DNA from: Plasmodium brasilianum
Taxonomy: Eukaryota; Apicomplexa; Aconoidasida; Haemosporida; Plasmodiidae
Length of the DNA stretch: 64,000 bases
Assembly (NCBI RefSeq): GCF_023973825.1
Contig: NC_090125.1
Location: 3,321,412-3,385,411 of the forward strand
Direction: 5' to 3'
The notes under the pieces are model-generated. The model saw only the letters and a list, made by a program, of their open reading frames with translations, was not told the DNA's origin and made no database searches. Within the stretch, counting starts at the first letter, position 1. Every line of letters starts with the position of its first letter. Of the stretch, positions 14,601 through 30,052 are shown piece after piece. The translations under genes and the position numbers were made by a program.

Positions 14601-16523
14601 ATCTCCCCTATGATATAAGTAGTAGCCTAGTGAACGCTGTTAACAATAATGGTAAAGTAATAGAAAATAATAATTACCTAAATGATTTTGTAAAAATGTA
14701 CATAGAGAATACCCCAATGGATGAATTGCTTTGCGATTTTAAAAATGATATAAACGAATTAAAAAAACAAAATAAAACAAAACAAAACAATTATGAAAAA
14801 ATTTTTGACAATAATAGTATGAAGGTGCTGTTCAACAATTTAATGAATTATGAAAAAGTTCAACTAATTAATATATTTGTAGATATTTGTAGTGATTTAA
14901 AAACTGACAACATATTTGTTATAGTTCAGTTTGTGAAATTTTTATCCTTTATTGTGTATAGACAGTTCCCCTTATTCACTTCATTTTATTATGATGTTGC
15001 CTCAATCGTTTCAACAAATTCTGCAAAATTTGATGAATGTATAAATATTATAAAAAAGTGGAAAAGTTGTTATATAAATGGTCAAAAATATCATATTTTT
15101 AGAAGAAATGTTTTATTAATTTTCCAATCCGATTTAAAAAATGTTAAAAAAAGTGAGATAGACAATAAATGCATGGATATTATGAAAACCCTTTATCGAA
15201 AGAACTTGGAAATGTCCAAGTACTCCAATGTAAGTTCCCTAACGCGGTTACATTCCTTGTTACGAAGGAAAAGTGGGAAGGGAGGAAAAAATGCACATAT
15301 ACATATGTATATGTATACATGCACCGTCATATGTACCTACGTACATACATACATATATACACGTATACATACGTGCATACATGTATACTTAGGTACATAT
15401 CCCCCTTATGTTCGCAAAATGATGCACGCAAGGTCTCCCTCATTGTGGTACGTACCTTTTTGTTCGCAGGATTCGTTTGAAAAGGCGGAATATATACTAA
15501 ACAAACATTCAAAAGAAATTATTAGTAAAATTATAAAAACGTACATGAACCTTTACAACATAGAAAAGATCAGCAACATCATTTCGCACATGAATTCCAT
15601 GAACTCAAAGGTAAGAAATGTTTGGTAGTCCACACATAAATAAGTGTACACATGTATGTGCCTATGACACATTAATACGTGCATATGTGTGTTTTTATTC
15701 ATCTGTTTATTCCTATTGATTGGAAAATTTATGAGCCTTTCTTAATATATAGTACAATATAGCATATATATATATATATATATATAAAAAATAGCGTATA
15801 ATAATATAACATATGGAGCACCGTTTTACCTATTTTGATATAACCCTTATTTCTTCTACTTCTCTCCCCGTTTTTAGCTAAAAACACAGTCTTATTTTAT
15901 TAGATCCATATCGTCTTGTTTAAATTTGAATAAAACGGATAATTTTCAGGAGGTGAAAAAAATAAAAAAATATAATAAATATAAATGAAAATGAATAAAT
16001 AAATGATATATATACATATGCCTCTTTTTTCACATTAATCTCTTCTTCCCCCTCTTCCATTTCTTCTTTGTCCTTATGATGATGCGAAACACATATGGAT
16101 TGGATGTATTTATTTTTGACAGATTGAAAATAGAATAAAGGAATTAGCGGCGACAAAGGGAGTTAACGAAAAAATAAAGAACAGGTAAGGGTCTTCCATC
16201 TTGAATAAGGATATTAGCGCATGTGCTTACACAAAGATATATATAATACATATAATATTCGTACATACACACGTACGTAAGTGCGTATATTCGTATGTGC
16301 ATATGGGCGTATGTATATATTTATGCTCGCATTTATTAACACGCGAACACCTTAACACCCCTGCTTCTTCACTTACAACAGAATAAACGTAGAAGAAATC
16401 GACGAATATTTGGCCGCTTACACAATCATGGGTACCCTAAAGAAATACTTGAACATTACGCTTACTAAGGATCTTTTGCCGTCTATATCAAAAATCATTC
16501 AGAAAAATAAATCATCCTTATGA
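8543..16523 (+). CDS. Large coiled-coil protein, unknown function
   Basis: Not recognised. My model has five exons: 8543-15229, 15470-15610, 15878-15952, 16123-16184 and 16382-16523, ending in TGA; it encodes 2,368 residues. Donors are gtaag at 15230, 15611 and 16185 and a weaker gtgaa at 15953; acceptors are tcgcag, tttttag, gacag and caacag, and every junction keeps frame. The first ~1,490 residues are hydrophilic and low in complexity, with Ser/Gly/Asn runs, a polyAsn tract and Asn-His repeats near residues 1170-1220. Heptad-like Lys/Glu/Asn/Leu coiled coils span about 1500-1720 and 1830-1890, split by a Ser/Arg/Lys-rich linker. The last ~280 residues are helical and better ordered. It could be a cytoskeletal or spindle-pole component, but nothing in the sequence proves this. 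Confidence 0.8.
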
Positions 16524-17322
16524 GTGTAAAGAGGTTTATATTGTTAATTATGATGTTATCTTTTAGCTTTTTACCTTACTCCCTCTTAATCTTTTTATTT
16601 TTTTCTTACATTTTTTTTTTTTTTTGGTGATAATATTTGTCTTTTTTATTTATTTTTTTTTTTCATTCCTTTTTATTTTTCTTTCCCTTTTGAAATTCGT
16701 TTTTTGTCAATTTATTTTTCGCGCAGTGATTTTATTTCGAATATTCCCTTCGCTGATTTATTTTTTTTTATTCTATTTCATTTTTTTTTTTTTTTTTTTT
16801 TTGTTTATCCCCTTTTGTTTATATTCATGCTTAAATTCACACGTATGCTTATAAAATAAAAAAGAAATATTCTAATTATAATAAACTACTTAATTTACCT
16901 TATAAAATTGTTCCTTAAACTTATCTTTTAATCACGCGAAATTTATCATTTATTTTTTAAAATATGTATAAATGAGAATGCATACACTACCGATACAATG
17001 GAAAAATCAGTACAACTATATCTTACGAAATTGAGAACGGAACGGGAACATACATATATATACATGTACATATGCAATATGTATTTATGTATGTTTATAA
17101 AATGCGAGTAGAGAATTTTACGTACCACACTTCGAATCATATTGTATAGCATACATAGACGCCATAGTAACATAAGTTAGAAAAGGACGAACGCAAAAAG
17201 CAAAAAAAAAAAAAAAATATAATATAAATAAATGAATGAATAAATTAATGAATAAATTAATGAATAAATGCGTGAATAAATAAATAAACATATAAATAAA
17301 TAAGATATCCTATTTTACCTTC
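16524..17322. other. Convergent intergenic region
   Basis: Space between the 3' ends of the coiled-coil gene (+) and TPI (-). It is T-rich near 16.6-16.8 kb and A-rich with ATAA-type short repeats near 17.2-17.3 kb, consistent with two facing 3' UTRs. I see no gene. Confidence 0.6.
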
Positions 17323-21371
<4,049 letters not shown>

Positions 21372-22295
21372 TTACCAATATCCCATGTACTTCGTAACAA
21401 TAGCTAGCATAATGATAATAACTGGTATTAGTTTATTGTCAATAAAAAACTTATTGTAATTGCTACTATATGCTTTTAGTTGATTTTTTAAACTTTCATT
21501 TTCTTTTTCTAATGCTGCTTTTTGCTTGTCCACAAAAACGCAGTAATTTAAAAGTTCATGATACTTCCTCTGCATACCTGGCAATCCACCTTTTAAACCT
21601 TCGTAAAAAAATAAAAATAAAAATTAATTTGGTTAGTTACCTCATGTATACTTACATATATGTACGTATGTATATATTTATGTATGTACATGTTCAAATA
21701 GGCACATATATGCATGCACACACACATAGGAATATATATATATATATATATACAAGGTATAAGTGCTCAATACTGGTGTAAGTATATCTTTTTGTTTTAT
21801 ACCTTCGGCTATATTAGTATCATCTGTATTTAAGTTATTTTCTACATAATTTAAATTATTATTTTTATTATTCATTTCGGAAAGTGGTATATTATTAGAT
21901 GGTAAATAGGAATGGGGTAATTTACTAGTACTTTCATCATTTAAAACAACTATAAGTTTATGATCTTGTATTTCGTTTTTATTAACTGTAACCCAAAATT
22001 GTTTATCGACAACTGTATCATCATCAACATTTAAACACTGAACTTGAAATTTATCATTTGTTATATTATCTTTATCTGATAAGGGTTGTAAAATTATTTG
22101 AATATCTATTGTTTCTCTTACATGAATTAAGCCAAAAGATGGTCGAACTAAATAATTGTTCGGAGCTGTTGTTTTTATTTTAAATGCAACCTTTTTATCA
22201 CTTATATTTTCTAATTTCACAACTTGTGTTACTGCTTGAAAATGAACAAGAGGAAATTCTATATTTTTTTCTGGACTTACTCTCAGTAGTTTCAT
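21372..22295 (-). CDS. VAP: VAP-like MSP-domain ER membrane protein
   Basis: Vesicle-associated membrane protein-associated protein, a tail-anchored ER protein that docks FFAT-motif proteins at contact sites. Exon 1 is 21803-22295 and exon 2 is 21372-21598; the 204-bp intron splits the Gly codon in ...IAEG / LKGGLPGM. The product is 239 residues. Residues about 4-115 form the major sperm protein fold, with FQAVTQVVKLENISDKKVAFKIKT early and RPSFGLIHVRETIDIQIILQP as the conserved strand pair. An Asn-rich linker, a short coiled coil (VDKQKAALEKENESLKNQLK) and a C-terminal membrane anchor (LIPVIIIMLAIVTKYMGYW) follow. I chose the donor gtataa because it restores frame and a natural junction; a downstream gtattg would also splice but lengthens exon 1. 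Confidence 0.9.
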
Positions 22296-24243
22296 TTTTA
22301 AACTTTTCCTTTTTAAATTTATTTCGTTTTGTCCTCCTTTTTTTATTCTTTAAGTTGCTCCTGAATATAATCCTTATTTTCCCCCTCAATTTAATCTTTA
22401 TTTTCCCCCTAAACTTGTTCTTTTTTCTGCCACTTAATATATACTTTTTTTTTACACTTAACTTTTTCTTGATTTTTCCTCTTAATCTGTTCTTTATGCT
22501 GCCCCTTGATCTGTTCTTTATTTTTTTTTCTTATGTTGCCCTTTTCTCCTGTTACAAAAATTCCAAATCTTAATTTGTTGGAGAAAAACTTTTGAATTTC
22601 TTACAATATTTTTATTTTTAATTATTTTTCAGTATGTCAAAAGTATATCTAAGTTATAAAAATGTATAAACCTTTAACTAAAAAGTTCAATGTATTATGT
22701 ATAAAATAAGTATTGCATTATATTAAGGAATAATAAATGGCTATGTGAAATAAAAAAAAAAAAAAACTATAATAAAAAAATACGTACAAATATATATATG
22801 TACGTACAAATAATATATATATAATACGTACAAATAATATATATATAATACGTACAAATAATATATATAATGCGTACATACATATATATATATATAATAT
22901 AATAAATGTAAGTGTATATGTACTTTTTTTTCCTTTATGATACAATTTTTAAACAAAAAACTTTTTATTAATGAAAAGCATTGGAGGGATAGCAAAATAG
23001 AAAATAATATATATAAATGGAAAAAAGAAAAAAAGAAATAATACTGTATTAAAAAAAAAAAAAATTGCAAAATTTTATACAAATCAATGTGAATCAATTA
23101 CAATGTTTAAATATAATTTTTTCTTATATTTAAAAAAAAAAATAAAGGCTTAAAATAAAAAAGAAAATAAATCTAAATATTTTTTTATCCCCACATGGTA
23201 TATACATATACACGTATATATATTTATACGTACATAATACATACAGTATATGCATATTATAAGAGTAAAAATGTATTATATATATATATTACATATATGC
23301 ATATATACGTGCATATACATTTTATTATGTATGTATATGTACGTGTTATATTTATACTATATTATAATAAAATAATATTTTTATATGTAAAATGTACTTG
23401 CCAAAACATTGAAAAAAAAAAAAAAAAAAGTTATATGAGCACAAATTTGGAGGTTTAAAAAAAAAAAAAAAAAGAAAGCGGAATTGATTTTTTTCTTTTA
23501 AGAACCATTCAATATAAGATGTCTTCTTTCCTTTGCATTGCAGTAAGTACTTCAAGTGCATACTACATGGAAAAAACGAATTTTTTAATATTAAATAAGC
23601 AAAACAAGTTTTCAAAATAACACGTGAGACAATTTTTTTTAATTATTAATATTTATATATGTTCATATGCACACGTATATATACATACAATATATATATT
23701 AGAAATATAATAAACCTTGGTAGATTCGGCAATGACCCAAAGATTTACAATATTTCACCTTCTGTAGTTTTTTTGCGATGATCAAATAATTAAAAAAGAA
23801 AAAAAAAAAACTAATTACTACTGATCAAAATTATTAATAAAAATATGCATGTTTTCTTTTAAGAATATGATATCGAAAATGTAGCGAACAAATTGTCCTA
23901 TGTACGAGGAAAAATAAAATAAATTAAATATTAACTTCCCCAAGAAAAATATAAAATGAAATTTGCTTATTATGTAAATAAATACATATATATATTCGCA
24001 TATATATTTGTTTGTATATATTCGTATACATATATATAAATGTTTGTATGTATTTGCATACATATATATTAAGACTAAGAAGACTTACTATATTGTGTGC
24101 CTTACTGTTTACTTACAATGTAGTTCTCTCTCTTTTTTTTTTATAAAATGAATTATTTGTGCGATGTACAATCCGAAATAATATACATGATTCAATATAG
24201 GGAAAAACACTATAGGACAAAAAAAAAAAAAAAAAAAAAAAAA

Positions 24244-24318
24244 TCAAGTTCGTAATTTTAAAAATGGCATAGCATCATCAATAATACTGTACAGCTTTTT
24301 TAAACGCGCATAAGTTAT
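24244..24318 (-). CDS. Terminal-exon-like fragment, unknown small gene
   Basis: A 25-codon reading that begins after a ttaag acceptor and ends in TGA, followed by a 27-nt poly-T run. The peptide ITYARLKKLYSIIDDAMPFL continues with KLRT before the stop. Its composition is mixed and protein-like, unlike the surrounding repeats. Upstream exons would lie above 24.32 kb on this strand, but I could not join them in frame. Confidence 0.25.
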   Translation of the reverse strand: MTYARLKKLYSIIDDAMPFLKLRT

Positions 24319-24486
24319 CTTAATACATATAATATGCAAACAATAAAATTATAGAAATACGTTTGGTTAAAAAATTGGTATATATATAGTGAAAAATGGT
24401 GTAAGTGAAAAGGTTTATTGTTGTAACTGAATTTTAAAAAGCAATACAAAGGTGTTACTATTTAAAAAAAAAAAATCAAGGGAAAT

Positions 24487-24677
24487 ATGAAAAATAAGAA
24501 CAACGTGTTCTATTTCATCATACTGTATAAATATATTTGGAGCATAACCATTTTTGTAAGTTTTTCTTTTTTTTTATTATGTACATAATTTTTTCACAAT
24601 ATAATATACGACATTTTACACGATAGTTCATGTAGGTAAATAGGGTTCTTCCCTTTTTTTTTCAAACTTTTGTTTAA
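24487..24677 (+). CDS. Candidate two-exon micro-protein
   Basis: Exon 1, 24487-24555, encodes M-KNKNN-VFYFIILYKYIWSITIF and stops at a perfect donor gtaagt in phase 0. A possible exon 2, 24636-24677, starts after tgtag and adds VNRVLPFFFQTFV before TAA. The result would be a 36-residue single-pass membrane peptide. The same DNA is also open on the minus strand, so strand and exon 2 are uncertain. Confidence 0.22.
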
Positions 24678-24975
24678 ACTCCCCTGACTGTTTCGTCTTC
24701 CATATGTTTTTTGTCATATTTTTTATACCCCTCTTTTTTTGTTTTTTACAAAAGATGTACATTATGCAATGTATTTTATAAAATAGAAAAATTAAAGTAC
24801 ATATTATTAAAAATAAGCATGATGTATAAAAAATTTATATGAAGTACCAAATAATACATATGGGTGTTTTCCAATTCATGTCTATATCGCATTTAAAGGA
24901 GAAAGCAAATTTTCTAGGCATATAATGTAGGATTTAATTAGTATACACAAATATATCTATATATATTTATAGCTA

Positions 24976-25069
24976 TCTATATCTATATGTATGTATATCT
25001 ATATGTATGTATATCTATATGTATGTATATCTATATGTATGTATATCTATATGTATGTATATCTATATG

Positions 25070-25085
<16 letters not shown>
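24976..25085. repeat. 16-bp tandem repeat (atgtatgtatatctat)
   Basis: About six units of atgtatgtatatctat that grade into a (TA)n run at 25.08-25.10 kb. Non-coding microsatellite. Confidence 0.9.
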
Positions 25086-25103
<18 letters not shown>

Positions 25104-25779
25104 TATAGGTATACATACATGTACATTCACATATATATACAAATATAAACGTGTTTGTTTGTATTTTGAGTGTTATATGTTTACGCGCATAACGACTTGT
25201 ATTATATGGAATAAATCCACAGTACAACACATTAAGATGTATCAATACTAAAACAATTTCATTGTGAAAAAGTCAATTAGAAAAAATTACAATCAAGTTT
25301 GATTAAAAAGGAAGGTTATTATTTAAAAAAAAAAAAAAGGATTTTCTAATTTTATTATTTAATTTTATATTGTTTTGCTATTTTAAAGTTCACAATGAAT
25401 AACATTTCATTTAAGCAAAGCTTTACTAAATGTATTAATATTGCAAAAATAGATCCATCAAAATTAAGCTTTATATAAAACTTCTATAATATTTGAGCAT
25501 TAGTTTATACCTAGGAAAAAAAAAAAAAAAAAACTGAAAAATAAGGAAGAAATAAATAGAGAAAGAAAAAAAAAAAATGAAAAAATAAATAGAAAAAAAT
25601 AAAAGTATAAAGAAATAGAAAAAAGAAACTCGAATGCTTTTTATAATGAACATGTTATTTAAACTGTTATCTTAAAAACACAATAATTTAACTGAGGGCC
25701 TGTACGTTTTTTTTTTTTGAAGTACAGCTACCCTTTTTTTACATTAAAAATAAATATAAAAGGGAAATAATAGAAAAAT

Positions 25780-27619
25780 ATGAGTACACTAAAATTATCG
25801 AATACTAAAGTTCAGAGCACAACATACGAGGCGGCTAGTAGTAAATTGTTACTTTTAAAAGCAAAAATAAAAAAGAGAAAAAATGTTAAAAACATTTTAA
25901 CAAGCAACGATTTGATGATATAACTGTTTCTACATATAAGGATTGTGAATAAATAGAATATGTACATATAAAGGAGGCAGGTGTGCATATATATATATAT
26001 GATTATCTATTTTATTTTATTTTTTTAACCTTTTCAGTTCTGCTGTTCAGTTAGGGTACTACGATGACCCGTTCTTGAAATATTTTGTAAAAAAAATAGA
26101 GAAGAGAAGTCCTCTAATAAATAGAGGTTTATAAATAAAAATATTTACGTTTATAGATATGTAGGCATTATTAAATTTTGTTTCATTAATACATATTTAC
26201 TTATAAATTACTCGTATTTTAACATTCACCTTTTTAAAAAATGCTTTAATATATTCTCATATGTTCCTCTGGATATATACATATATATTTTTTTTTATTG
26301 GTGAAAGGTTATTATTCCCGTGTTGCAGCTTTGAGAAAATATATTGAGCTTTTTTTTAAGTCATTTGACAATGTAACTGAAAAAGGAAACAGTAATCTCC
26401 TTAAGGAATTTTGTTAATACATATGTGTGACCATTACGTCCGCAAAACGTATATACATGTATGTACGTTTCTACTTACGTATGTATATATGCATGCATAT
26501 ATATATATATATATATATGTGCGTGCACGTTTATGACGTTATTTGTAGGCGCAACCTGTTCAAGTAGTGAACATCGGCGCAGGTTTAGACACTACCTTTT
26601 TTTGGGCTTGCGTAATGAAAGAATTAAATTCTTATGAACTCATTTATGAACGTTCTCATAGAACTTTTTTAATATTTTATATTTATTTATTAACAGGAAC
26701 AAGGCAAAAACGTGAAATACTACGAAATTGATTTCTTTGAATTATTACATGAAAAAACGAGCATAATAAAGAATGTCGAACTATTAAAAAAATTTTTAAA
26801 ATATGATGAGAAATGTAAAGAAAACGAAGAAGGAGATGTTATCAATTGTGAGAATTATAAAATGCTTTCTTTCGATTTAAATAATTCCATATGTTTGGAA
26901 AATATTTTAACAAGTCATGGGTTTGATTTTAGATTACCCACCCTTTTTATATGTGAATGTGTTCTCATATATTTAGAAGTCGAAAACAGTGATCATTTGA
27001 TAAAAAAGTTAAGTGAAATTATGCAAAATACTTCCTGCATAATTGTGTACGAACAGGTAATTCAGCAGTCGCTTTTATTCCATGTCATGTTTTTTTCTTG
27101 CTAAGTTTATGCATTTCTATGTTTTTTTCTTGCTAAGTTTATACATTTCTATGTTTTTTTCTTGCTAAGTTTATGCATTTCTATGTTTTTTTCTTGCCAA
27201 GTTGATACCTTTCCATGTTTTTGCCCTAACATTTCCCTTATTTTTTCATTTGCAAGATTAACCCAAGTACGGCATTTGGAAAGGTAATGATAGACAATTT
27301 TAGCCAAAGAGGCATAAAATTAAAAAGTATTTATAAGTACAACAATTTAGATTTACAACTGAAAAGGTTTAAAACACTAGGTTGGCTTAATGTGTATATA
27401 AATGACATGAATGAAATATATGATTACCACATAAGTACAGAGGAAAGAAAGATGGTTGAGAAACTAGAAATGTTTGACGAGTTTGAAGAATGGAAGCTGT
27501 TACAAAATCATTATTTCATACTTGTTGCATTCAACTGTCACAATAATTTAAACTTAAATGAGTTAAATGATTTTTTAAAAGTAAAAAAAAAAAGGAAAGA
27601 GGAGGCCTACATTAAATAG
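25780..27619 (+). CDS. LCMT1: Leucine carboxyl methyltransferase (PP2A)
   Basis: SAM-dependent enzyme that methyl-esterifies the C-terminal Leu of PP2A catalytic subunits. I rebuilt six exons: 25780-25847, 26038-26123, 26308-26372, 26549-26611, 26697-27056 and 27257-27619. All joins keep frame, and the product is 334 residues, the same length I recall for human LCMT1. Family landmarks appear in order: TTYEAASSKFSAVQLGYYDD; FVKKIERSPLINRGYYSRVAAL (the Arg-Gly-Tyr segment); the SAM-binding VNIGAGLDTTFFW at about 79-91; YYEIDF, the ribose-binding acidic residue; and LPTLFICECVLIYLEVEN followed by IIVYEQINPSTAFGKVM. Donor 1 (gttact) is weak after GT, but only it restores the conserved SKFSAV junction. 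Small genes like this are easily missed because four exons are under 90 bp. Confidence 0.92.
27087..27216. repeat. 32-bp tandem repeat in LCMT intron 5
   Basis: Four imperfect copies of a 32-bp unit containing tttttttcttgctaagttta, filling most of the intron between exons 5 and 6. The pyrimidine-rich units resemble acceptor tracts. Confidence 0.88.
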
Positions 27620-28415
27620 GTGTAAGGGTGTACATTCTTTTATATTTAAAATAGCACACTTGCAAAACATACATGTGTACATTTTATTTTAACGTTACTT
27701 GGTACATGGATATATATTTTTTGCTTATATATATATATATATACATATATTTATTTGTTTATTTGTTTATTTGTTTCATCGAATTTAAATTAAAAACTTT
27801 TTATAAATGATAACAGAGTAAAATAATTTTAACTTCAATTTCATGTCACAAGGCACTATCCATTTAAGAAGTGTGCAATGCATTAAAAAGCATAAACTTG
27901 AATACTCAGTTAAAACGAAAAATTAAAATAAAAATTCTTAACATACTGCTGTGCATATGAATTGTTGATGAACAATTTTGTAGTAATGAAAAAAAAAAAA
28001 AAAAGAGAAGAAAAAAAAGAAAATGTAAAATAGTATAATAAAATAAAAAATAGTGAAATAAAGTGAAAAAGTAACAAGTTAAATTGCAAAGTACGAAATT
28101 CAATAAGAAAAATACAAAGTAAAATAAGAAAAATTCAAAGTAAAATAAGAATATACGAAGTAAAATAAAAATTAAAATATGAAGCAAAGCATAAACTGTA
28201 AATGGTAGATGAAACATACATTTTTCCTAATATTTAGAAGAATGTGTAAAAGGAAAAGATAAATTAAAAATAGAAAAATATTCCTACAATTCTGTTATTT
28301 ATCTGTTTTTTCATATCCTGTAAAAACAAAAACAAATCAGATTAACAGTTTGAGATTTTTGAATATTATGGTATAGCTTGAATTTTCTTTTCTTTTTTTT
28401 TATTTTTATTTAAGA
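27620..28415. other. Intergenic, LCMT to small mitochondrial-type gene
   Basis: Contains a TTTA microsatellite near 27.75 kb and purine-rich AAAATA(A/G)G repeats at 27.99-28.20 kb. Nothing coding-like is seen. The stretch just before 28416 (T-rich ending ...ttatttaag) looks like a splice acceptor, so a short upstream exon of the next gene is possible. Confidence 0.5.
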
Positions 28416-28958
28416 ATGTTTATATTTGAGAACGCGCAACATTTTTTCAACTTTTTTCGTAACTTCAATGGTTGCTATTCTGATAATAAGCTGTTAAGAT
28501 ATTTTTTTAAAAAGAGTTACAATAGTTGGTTTAACGATCCAACTCAATATAATTATTATTTTATATCATACTATGCAGTAGCAATATCTGTGTCATTTTT
28601 AATACGACATTTACTGTTTAATCCTGATGTACATTTTAGAAGACAAGATAAAAGAAGAAATATAATTGACAGATACCAACATCATGCTTATTCACTCCCA
28701 TATTATAATCACTGGTTAAGAAATTTTAGTCAGTCGTTTAAAAGCACATTAATAGATAATGAATCAGATTACCAAGAAGTAGACCCCTGGTGTTTTAGAC
28801 CCAAAAGGACTGCATTTTATGGTAGGTTTCCATTTTTTTTCGAAGTTCCAAAATATGACATTGATAACCCGACGCATGAAAAGAATTCTCACAAATATAT
28901 GCAAAAATATTATGAAAGCATAGGGTATATTCAATCAAATGAACAGCCGGAGGAGTGA
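28416..28958 (+). CDS. 180-aa single-TM protein, probable COX subunit
   Basis: Complete 180-residue ORF with balanced composition and no low-complexity insert, so it is under constraint. The N-terminus (FFNFFRNFNGC, then RYFFKKSYNSW) is aromatic and basic. Residues 46-68 form one membrane helix (YYFISYYAVAISVSFLIRHLL), followed by a basic/aromatic soluble domain with a YQHHAYSLPYYNHWLRNF segment and a WCFRPKRTAFYGRFPFFF segment. This single-helix layout is typical of accessory subunits of the respiratory chain. From recall of gene order near the Rieske gene, it may be the apicomplexan cytochrome c oxidase subunit called ApiCOX16; I cannot verify this, and a complex III or ATP synthase subunit is an alternative. 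Confidence 0.75.
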   Translation: MFIFENAQHFFNFFRNFNGCYSDNKLLRYFFKKSYNSWFNDPTQYNYYFISYYAVAISVSFLIRHLLFNPDVHFRRQDKRRNIIDRYQHHAYSLPYYNHWLRNFSQSFKSTLIDNESDYQEVDPWCFRPKRTAFYGRFPFFFEVPKYDIDNPTHEKNSHKYMQKYYESIGYIQSNEQPEE

Positions 28959-29263
28959 ATAGAAGGAAGAAAACGAAGCCGTTAGCCGTTATTCAGGGCC
29001 TCATCAATTACCTGCACACCCTGCACCATTTGAAGCTATAATTACACACGCGTACACATATATATATATATATATATATATGATACGTATAATGTAATTT
29101 TTTTTTTTTTTTTTTTTTTTTTTATGCGCATACAATCATTTGTTTCAAGTTACAACACTTCTTCCCTTTTTCTATAAAAACTAGTACCATTTTTTCTTAA
29201 CATATTATTATGTTATCACTATCATTACTTCCATATTATTATCCATTTTAGCATTTCGAATAA

Positions 29264-29503
29264 ATGCTTAGCCGCTCGTGTAAGAGTACCTACTTAATAA
29301 GAGCGACAAATAAAAATAGAATTTTATATAAAAAAAATTGCAATAAGTATTTTATCTTGAAGATGGTAAAATTGGAGAGTAATAGATTATTTAAAAAAGA
29401 ATTATTTTTCTTACAATTTAGTAATTTAAAAAAATCAGTAAAACGCATATGCTCAATTGATAAAAAAAATAGAAAAAAAAAAGAAGCACCTTTTGCATTT
29501 TAA
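29264..29503 (+). CDS. Small basic protein, unknown (79 aa)
   Basis: Starts at ATG 29264, 305 bp after the preceding stop, same strand. The 79 residues are strongly basic (Lys/Arg rich, few acidic) with the N-terminus MLSRSCKSTYLIRATNKN, which resembles a mitochondrial targeting peptide. The second half, FLQFSNLKKSVKRICSIDKK, is amphipathic. Such a size and charge suggest a small organellar ribosomal protein, but I do not recognise the family. Homopolymer-rich flanks make the start uncertain. Confidence 0.5.
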   Translation: MLSRSCKSTYLIRATNKNRILYKKNCNKYFILKMVKLESNRLFKKELFFLQFSNLKKSVKRICSIDKKNRKKKEAPFAF

Positions 29504-30052
29504 TTTACCCATTGCTTTCTTTGTATTTTTGTAATTTATAATATACTTATAAAGTTGAATAAATATTTTACAGTTGTAATTTAAATATAAAGAGAACTAT
29601 AAATGTGAAGCACAACAACAACAAAAAAAAAAAATAAATGAAAAAAAATATACATTATTACAAGTGTGCATCGTATATTGTTCTCACTTAATTTGGTGCT
29701 CACCGCCTATTGGATAATTTATGTGTTGAAATTAAAAAATTACAGGGGAAAAAAAAAAAATACCTATATATATATATATATATGTACATCTGTTTGCTTT
29801 TGCATACATGTATATGCATATACAGGTATGGATATATGACACCACAGCGACAAATAACTTGTTCGAAATATGCATTAAACAAATTTATAAATCTTAAAAA
29901 TTATCTGTTAATTTTTCATTAATGGTCTAAAAAAAAAAAAAAAAAAAAGGAAGCCAAAATGTGATTATAAAGAAATATTTTTTGTTGTAGTTACATGTGC
30001 GTGTACATGTATGCGTACGTGAATGTATATGTGTATGAACATTTGCAAATTT
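29504..30052. other. Convergent intergenic region
   Basis: Between the 3' ends of the small basic protein (+) and NF-YC (-). Poly-A tracts at 29.62, 29.75 and 29.93 kb and a (TA)n run. I see no gene. Confidence 0.55.

Larger units (their letters stand above)
22296..25779. other. Long intergenic region with coding-like islands
   Basis: Divergent region between VAP (-) and the methyltransferase gene (+). It is mainly poly-A/T, (TA)n and short TACGTA-type repeats. Higher-complexity islands with good splice signals lie at 23.50-23.62, 23.71-23.79, 23.84-23.90, 24.12-24.32 and 24.49-24.68 kb. Both strands are open across several of them, so complete genes cannot be assigned; the two clearest pieces are listed as separate features. 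Confidence 0.5.

Noticed and set aside
29700..29922. Small ORFs around 29.7-29.9 kb on both strands
   Set aside because: Dominated by a (TA)n run and lacking splice or start context; likely 3' UTR of the flanking genes.
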